This document shows, piece after piece, positions 31,951 through 35,759 of a stretch of DNA of 35,759 bases. Below the pieces are notes generated by a model that did not search any database, had not been told where the DNA came from, and saw only the letters and a program-made list of their open reading frames with translations. The position numbers and the translations under genes were made by a program. How positions within the stretch are numbered: the stretch's first letter is position 1; every line of letters starts with the position of its first letter. This DNA comes from JAZOTM01 sp045657625 (GTDB lineage Bacteria > Bacillota > Clostridia > Lachnospirales > Lachnospiraceae), in the NCBI GenBank assembly GCA_045657625.1, contig JAZOTM010000031.1, positions 1 through 35,759 on the forward strand, read 5' to 3'.

Positions 31951-34116
31951 TTACATTTTATTTTTAACACCATTCTCTATTTCCAGTAAAAAAGCCACCG
32001 CTTCATAAGAATCCGACAATTGGAAAGAAAAACCTTTCTCTTCCAATCTAATTCCTTTCCGATTCTTCTCTTCCCCATAATAACGAAGCAATTTCTTTAC
32101 CGGGAATGGCACCACTACCTTCACCGGATCTGTGCATGCAAAGGTATGTGCCACCACCAACATCTGCCTTTCCGTTTTTCGAACAATCACCTGATACCCT
32201 TTGGGATGGCGCATACTTTTTATGGGGGTGCCGGCTAAGAGAGTGGTTCCCTTTAAAATCACCTGCGCAGCCTCTTTGTAAAAAGCAATACCATCCCCAA
32301 TCCTTTCCCATTGTTCTTTATTCAATTTGGTTACATCTCCGGACAAACACATTCTTCCCAAAAAAGAGGCTGCCATAGAATAAGTCAGTCTTTGTAACGA
32401 GTCACCTTGTCGAACCACTACCCAAATCTGGCTTTGGGCAGGATGAATCACACGATGCAACTGAGCCGCAATAATCGGGATTTCTATACACTCATGAGCA
32501 TCCGAAAAAGAAGCCATGGCACAGTGACTCATCATTTCCGGTTCCAGTCTATGTCCACCAGAAGCACAGTTTTCTACAAGGATTCCCGGAATTTCCTGCT
32601 TGATCCGTTGTACAAAGGCAAGAGAGGCTCTCCCATTCTGTCTCAAACCTTCTCCTAAAGATTCTGCACCATCACAGCCAATTCCCACATTGTCGTTATA
32701 ATCCATTTTGACATATCCAAATCCATAGGTTTTTAAAGTCCCAATCACTTTTTCACCTAAATAGTCCTGCACCCATGGGTCTCCCATATCCCAGAACCGT
32801 CGGTTTTGTGTGGTATAAACCTGTCCATCTCTCTTTAAGAAATGTTCTGTTTCCTGATATACCTTGGCAGCCCTTGCCACATTATCTATTTCAAACCAAA
32901 GCCCTGGGACCATGCCAGCATTTTTGATTTTTTCTACGGTTTTTTCTAATCCACTAGGAAATAAGGTCTGAGACACCTCATAATCCCCCATCCCTTGATC
33001 CCAAGGAATTCCTTCCTGTTTATACCAACCGCAATCTACAACAAAATAGGACAAGCCCTTTCCTTTTAAAGCAGAAAGAATCTTTTCGATATTCTGCTCC
33101 GAAGGTTCACCCCAAGTGGTACAAAACTCGTTAAACATCACCGGCAAGGTTCTCTCAGATTCCGGCCCCTCTTCCACAGTCAAACGGCCTTCTTCCGTAA
33201 AACGTTGCATAAAAATATCCAATTTTGCTTCCGGAGCGAAGGCCTCCCACTCTTCAACGCCGTCTCCTTTATAACATGCCGTAGACACCAAAGCCTTTGG
33301 GGTCTCCAAGGTTTCCCCGGGTTCTAATGTCTTGGTCCAATGGCCAAATTCCCGATCCACCAGGCCACCGCTAAACCCAACATTCACACCTTTTCGATAC
33401 ACTTCCATTTGCCATGACGTATTATGGGCAATCTGTGCGCCCCAAAAAACATCATTCTTTTTATCATGAATGACTCCCACCGGAAAAAAATGATTGACCG
33501 GCATGGAACTTGGGCTTCCATAACGTTCACAACGCACAGCATGAGGTGCATTGGTCCAAGACATTTCCAAAGACAGATCTTCAAATACTTCTTTGCAAAG
33601 GCGACCTTCTCCACTCCAGACACTCCGTAAACGATAAAGTTCCAACCCTTCGCATCCATCTCCCTCCAAATAAAGGCTTACATTCCCCAAAGAAAAACTT
33701 TCCAGCAATTCTAAAGTCACCGGTTTTTCACTCTCATTCTTGAAAATATTGTACATATGCACATAATGGGTTCCCTCTCTATAGACCACCACATGCTTTA
33801 CCGCATACCCTCTGGTATCCCGTAAATAGGTAATTAGAAACACCTTCTCCTTCTCTTTTACCACTTCCTGCTTTTCAAATAAAAGTGTCTCCGTGCTGCC
33901 ACTGTTCCGAAGTGAGATTCCACCACTGTAGGCAGAAGGATATATATCCCCTGTATACTTCAACTGCACCATATTTTCATGGAGTTCTCCCTCCTTCTTC
34001 TTTACCTCTAATAACCGGTTCTTTGGTAGCAATCCAAAAGAAACCACACCCCTCTCATCCTTCTGATAAATGGCGCGCATATCTCCCAATTCATATTCTT
34101 TTGTCGTAAAACCCAT
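31951..34116 (-). CDS. GH36 alpha-galactosidase-like enzyme (721 aa), cytoplasmic
   Basis: Retaining glycosidase of the GH36 fold: N-terminal beta-supersandwich (~1-310), catalytic barrel (~320-640), C-terminal beta domain. Nucleophile D472 lies in YVKMDYN, and the expected acid/base is D539 in FSDAHE. The usual substrate loop C-SGGGR-D of alpha-galactosidases reads CASGGHRLEPEM, so the sugar recognised may differ from plain alpha-galactose (for example GalNAc or beta-L-arabinopyranose). No signal peptide. It starts 15 bp after the GH28-like gene stop, in one unit. No U-run terminator is visible after it, so readthrough into the isomerase operon is possible. Confidence 0.85.
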   Translation of the reverse strand: MGFTTKEYELGDMRAIYQKDERGVVSFGLLPKNRLLEVKKKEGELHENMVQLKYTGDIYPSAYSGGISLRNSGSTETLLFEKQEVVKEKEKVFLITYLRDTRGYAVKHVVVYREGTHYVHMYNIFKNESEKPVTLELLESFSLGNVSLYLEGDGCEGLELYRLRSVWSGEGRLCKEVFEDLSLEMSWTNAPHAVRCERYGSPSSMPVNHFFPVGVIHDKKNDVFWGAQIAHNTSWQMEVYRKGVNVGFSGGLVDREFGHWTKTLEPGETLETPKALVSTACYKGDGVEEWEAFAPEAKLDIFMQRFTEEGRLTVEEGPESERTLPVMFNEFCTTWGEPSEQNIEKILSALKGKGLSYFVVDCGWYKQEGIPWDQGMGDYEVSQTLFPSGLEKTVEKIKNAGMVPGLWFEIDNVARAAKVYQETEHFLKRDGQVYTTQNRRFWDMGDPWVQDYLGEKVIGTLKTYGFGYVKMDYNDNVGIGCDGAESLGEGLRQNGRASLAFVQRIKQEIPGILVENCASGGHRLEPEMMSHCAMASFSDAHECIEIPIIAAQLHRVIHPAQSQIWVVVRQGDSLQRLTYSMAASFLGRMCLSGDVTKLNKEQWERIGDGIAFYKEAAQVILKGTTLLAGTPIKSMRHPKGYQVIVRKTERQMLVVAHTFACTDPVKVVVPFPVKKLLRYYGEEKNRKGIRLEEKGFSFQLSDSYEAVAFLLEIENGVKNKM

Positions 34117-34131
34117 CCCTTATCTCCTTTT

Positions 34132-35250
34132 TTATTCTTTTTTCAAATATTTCTTTCCATTTATGGTCATACTGCAGTTTTCCCCAACTTCACAGGAAAA
34201 AGAAACTTCCTTCTCCTGTTGATAGAAATGACAATCCTCCAGGGTTAAACTGGATGCACAATCCTCTGTACTGATAAATACGGAATCTTCTTTTAAATCC
34301 CTGGCCTCACATCTCCGAAAAATCACATCCCGCAAAGGCAGATTTGTCTGATTCTCCGACTCATCCCCCATATGATAATAAAGCAAACCCTTCATATTCT
34401 GAAACCGACAGTCTTCAATCAACCAATTTTCGCTGATTCGTGAAATCATATCATCTTCTAAAGAATAAAAATCAAATCCATACAACATATTATGCCTTTG
34501 GGAAATTCGATGTGGATAAAGCCCATCTCCCTCCATAGTAACATGACGTACCCATAAATGTACCCCTCCAATTCGAAATCCATTGCAAGAAGTATTCATA
34601 TAACAGTGTTCCACAATTACATTCTCGGTGTCGTAACCTGCTACACAATCATCTCCTGTCTGGAAAAAACAATCATGAATCCAAACGTTTTTACAATGAT
34701 GGATATTGATACCATCATGTCCTGCCAGTACTTTCACCTTGCAAAATTCCACATTCACGCAGGAATCAAACTGATGTGCCCAATTGCCTGCATTCTGCAA
34801 CTGATATCCGAAAAAACGAATGTTTTTGCATTTGCAAAACACCATGCCCATGGGTCCACGAAAGCCTTCTTCCCCATTGGGATCATAACAATCCCTTCCA
34901 TCTATTATGACATCCTCCTCCCCACAGAGTTCTATATTTTCCTCTTCAAAGGCAGTGAATATAGCATTTACATAGTGGTCCTCCGGGATATTCCATTTTT
35001 TTTGAATCCGCTTACTATGGACATACCCTAAGGTAGTTGGTACCTGATAATTGGTGTAATCTCTCCAATTTTCACTTCCCAGAATTCTGACGCCCTTTTG
35101 AAAAATCACCTTCATATTCGAATAAAGTCGTATGGATGCCACCTCATACTTTCCCGGCCGAAAGACAAGGATTCCTCCGCCAGCCTCCCTACAAGCCTCT
35201 ATTTGTGGTGAAATTTCCTCCGCCTTTGAAATAATAAAAGTCTGCCTCAT
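34132..35250 (-). CDS. GH28-like right-handed beta-helix protein (372 aa)
   Basis: Beta-helix protein related to polygalacturonase-type glycosidases. Regions corresponding to GH28 motifs are GHDGIN (D179; usual NTDG) and TGDDCVA (D200, D201). The usual G-H-G motif reads CNGFRIGG without the histidine, and I do not see a clear RIK. It could be a divergent exo-glycosidase or an enzyme with another mechanism. There is no signal peptide, so it acts inside the cell. Start 35250 has GGAGG 7 bases upstream. It heads the unit with GH36, behind a promoter at 35278-35305 that lacks the A-tract element. Confidence 0.82.
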   Translation of the reverse strand: MRQTFIISKAEEISPQIEACREAGGGILVFRPGKYEVASIRLYSNMKVIFQKGVRILGSENWRDYTNYQVPTTLGYVHSKRIQKKWNIPEDHYVNAIFTAFEEENIELCGEEDVIIDGRDCYDPNGEEGFRGPMGMVFCKCKNIRFFGYQLQNAGNWAHQFDSCVNVEFCKVKVLAGHDGINIHHCKNVWIHDCFFQTGDDCVAGYDTENVIVEHCYMNTSCNGFRIGGVHLWVRHVTMEGDGLYPHRISQRHNMLYGFDFYSLEDDMISRISENWLIEDCRFQNMKGLLYYHMGDESENQTNLPLRDVIFRRCEARDLKEDSVFISTEDCASSLTLEDCHFYQQEKEVSFSCEVGENCSMTINGKKYLKKE

Positions 35251-35277
35251 TGCATATCCTCCTACCTTTTTTTACTT

Positions 35278-35305
35278 ATCTTAATCAAGATTATCCAAAG
35301 AACAA
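35278..35305 (-). promoter_or_regulatory. Promoter of the GH28-GH36 unit with overlapping inverted repeat
   Basis: TTGTTC (35300-35305) lies 16 bp from TAAGAT (35278-35283) on the minus strand. The -10 is part of a palindrome ATCTT-N4-AAGAT (35278-35291) that may be an operator. The remaining DNA upstream to the tRNA terminator shows no gene. Confidence 0.45.
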
Positions 35306-35424
35306 GAGGAAATTTTAAGGCCTTATTACAAATATTTATGCTTCTGTATCAGTTTGGAATTCCTACAGATTTTTATACTCCGGAATCGGATTTAAAGAAT
35401 TTCATTAGAACGTTTTTGGACAAC

Positions 35425-35459
35425 AAAAAAAGATGTTAAAGAAACTCTTTAACATCTTT
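35425..35459 (-). terminator. Terminator of the rRNA/tRNA-Trp unit
   Basis: A perfect 14-bp stem (35429-35442 with 35446-35459) has a 3-base loop; on the minus strand it is followed by a U-run (35431-35425 overlapping the stem end). It starts 7 bp after tRNA-Trp. Confidence 0.88.
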
Positions 35460-35465
35460 ATCCAA

Positions 35466-35536
35466 CAGGGGATGAGAGAATCGAACTCCCACCAAAGGTT
35501 TTGGAGACCCCTATCATACCATTTGACCAATCCCCT
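35466..35536 (-). tRNA. tRNA-Trp (anticodon CCA)
   Basis: A complete cloverleaf folds on the minus strand: 7-bp acceptor AGGGGAT/ATCCCCT, 4-bp D stem GTCA/TGAT, 5-bp anticodon stem around loop CTCCAAA giving CCA, 5-bp T stem GGGAG/CTCTC around TTCGATT, and discriminator G. The 3' CCA is not encoded. It lies 127 bp after the 23S rRNA 3' end and is probably part of the same transcript. Confidence 0.96.
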
Positions 35537-35587
35537 ATATACAAAAAGGCAGATTTCTCTGCTAAAAAACCACTTCTCAAGTTTAAC

Positions 35588-35615
35588 ATAACTCTTTTCA
35601 AAAGAAAAGAGTTAT
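35588..35615 (-). other. Hairpin between 23S rRNA and tRNA-Trp
   Basis: A perfect 12-bp stem (35588-35599 with 35604-35615) has a 4-base loop and no U-run. It may be a precursor-RNA processing stem. It is not a terminator for the rRNA. Confidence 0.5.
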
Positions 35616-35663
35616 TTCATATACTTTCAAAATTTCACACAGACCGATTTATTAACTTCTTTT

Positions 35664-35759
35664 GATTAAGCCCTCGACCTATTAGTAACAGTCAGCTCCA
35701 TGTATTACTACACTTCCACCTCTGCCCTATCAACCTGATACTCTCTCAGGGGTCTTACT
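35664..35759 (-). rRNA. 23S ribosomal RNA, 3' end (partial)
   Basis: On the minus strand the sequence reads through the conserved 3' end of bacterial 23S rRNA, including GGTGGAAGTGTAGTAATACA, GGAGCTGACTGTTACTAATA and GGTCGAGGGCTTAATC. The gene continues beyond the window; the exact mature 3' end is uncertain by a few bases. Confidence 0.95.

Noticed and set aside
35541..35660. Hidden 5S rRNA between 23S and tRNA-Trp
   Set aside because: The stretch is A/T-rich with a simple 12-bp hairpin and no 5S landmarks.
1..35759. CRISPR arrays, insertion sequences, phage genes or attachment sites
   Set aside because: I saw no regularly spaced direct repeats, transposase, integrase or tRNA-end duplication in the window.

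Overview
The window looks like chromosomal DNA from a low-GC anaerobic Firmicute, most likely a Lachnospiraceae gut or rumen bacterium. This is an inference from A/T-rich intergenic DNA, strong GGAGG ribosome sites, YesM/YesN-type two-component genes, cytoplasmic glycosidases fed by an ABC importer, and the family style of the proteins. No species can be named from the sequence alone. Every gene I accept is on the minus strand, so transcription runs from high to low coordinates.

Right edge (35428-35759): the 3' end of a 23S rRNA gene, then tRNA-Trp(CCA) and a strong terminator. No 5S gene lies between them. Left edge (1-160): a string of palindromes, a plus-strand terminator from a gene outside the window, and the terminator of a 60-residue Cys-rich protein.

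Centre and right (8818-35250): a carbohydrate-utilisation locus. In transcription order it holds a GH28-like beta-helix protein and a GH36 enzyme. Next comes a seven-gene operon: AGE-family sugar isomerase, PfkB fructokinase-like kinase, GH88 unsaturated glucuronyl hydrolase, KDPG aldolase, KDG kinase, KduI and KduD. Then follow a GH43 beta-xylosidase-like enzyme, a 2,236-residue secreted membrane-anchored lyase of the alginate-lyase (PF05426) type, and an operon with a solute-binding lipoprotein, two ABC permeases, a sensor kinase, an AraC-type response regulator and a cytoplasmic discoidin-like protein. The proposed flow is: the surface lyase cuts a uronic-acid polysaccharide, the ABC system imports unsaturated oligosaccharides, and GH88/GH43/GH36/GH28-like enzymes trim them inside. 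The unsaturated uronate then goes through KduI-KduD-KdgK-Eda to pyruvate and glyceraldehyde-3-P, and the partner sugar (I propose mannose) goes through the isomerase and kinase to fructose-6-P. This predicts a glucuronomannan-like substrate, possibly decorated with xylose or galactose.

Four transcription units of this locus (isomerase operon, GH43, giant lyase, transporter/regulator operon) carry a similar double A-tract element just upstream of the presumed -35. It is a good candidate for the binding site of the locus's AraC-type response regulator.

Left part (171-8776): housekeeping and accessory genes. These are enolase, a three-gene cluster (diguanylate cyclase, C39-like cysteine-peptidase-fold protein, one-TM protein), two small-protein genes with good promoters (24 and 66 residues), and a MATE exporter followed by a GH13 amylase-type enzyme. 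No mobile element, phage gene, CRISPR array or convincing plus-strand gene was seen.
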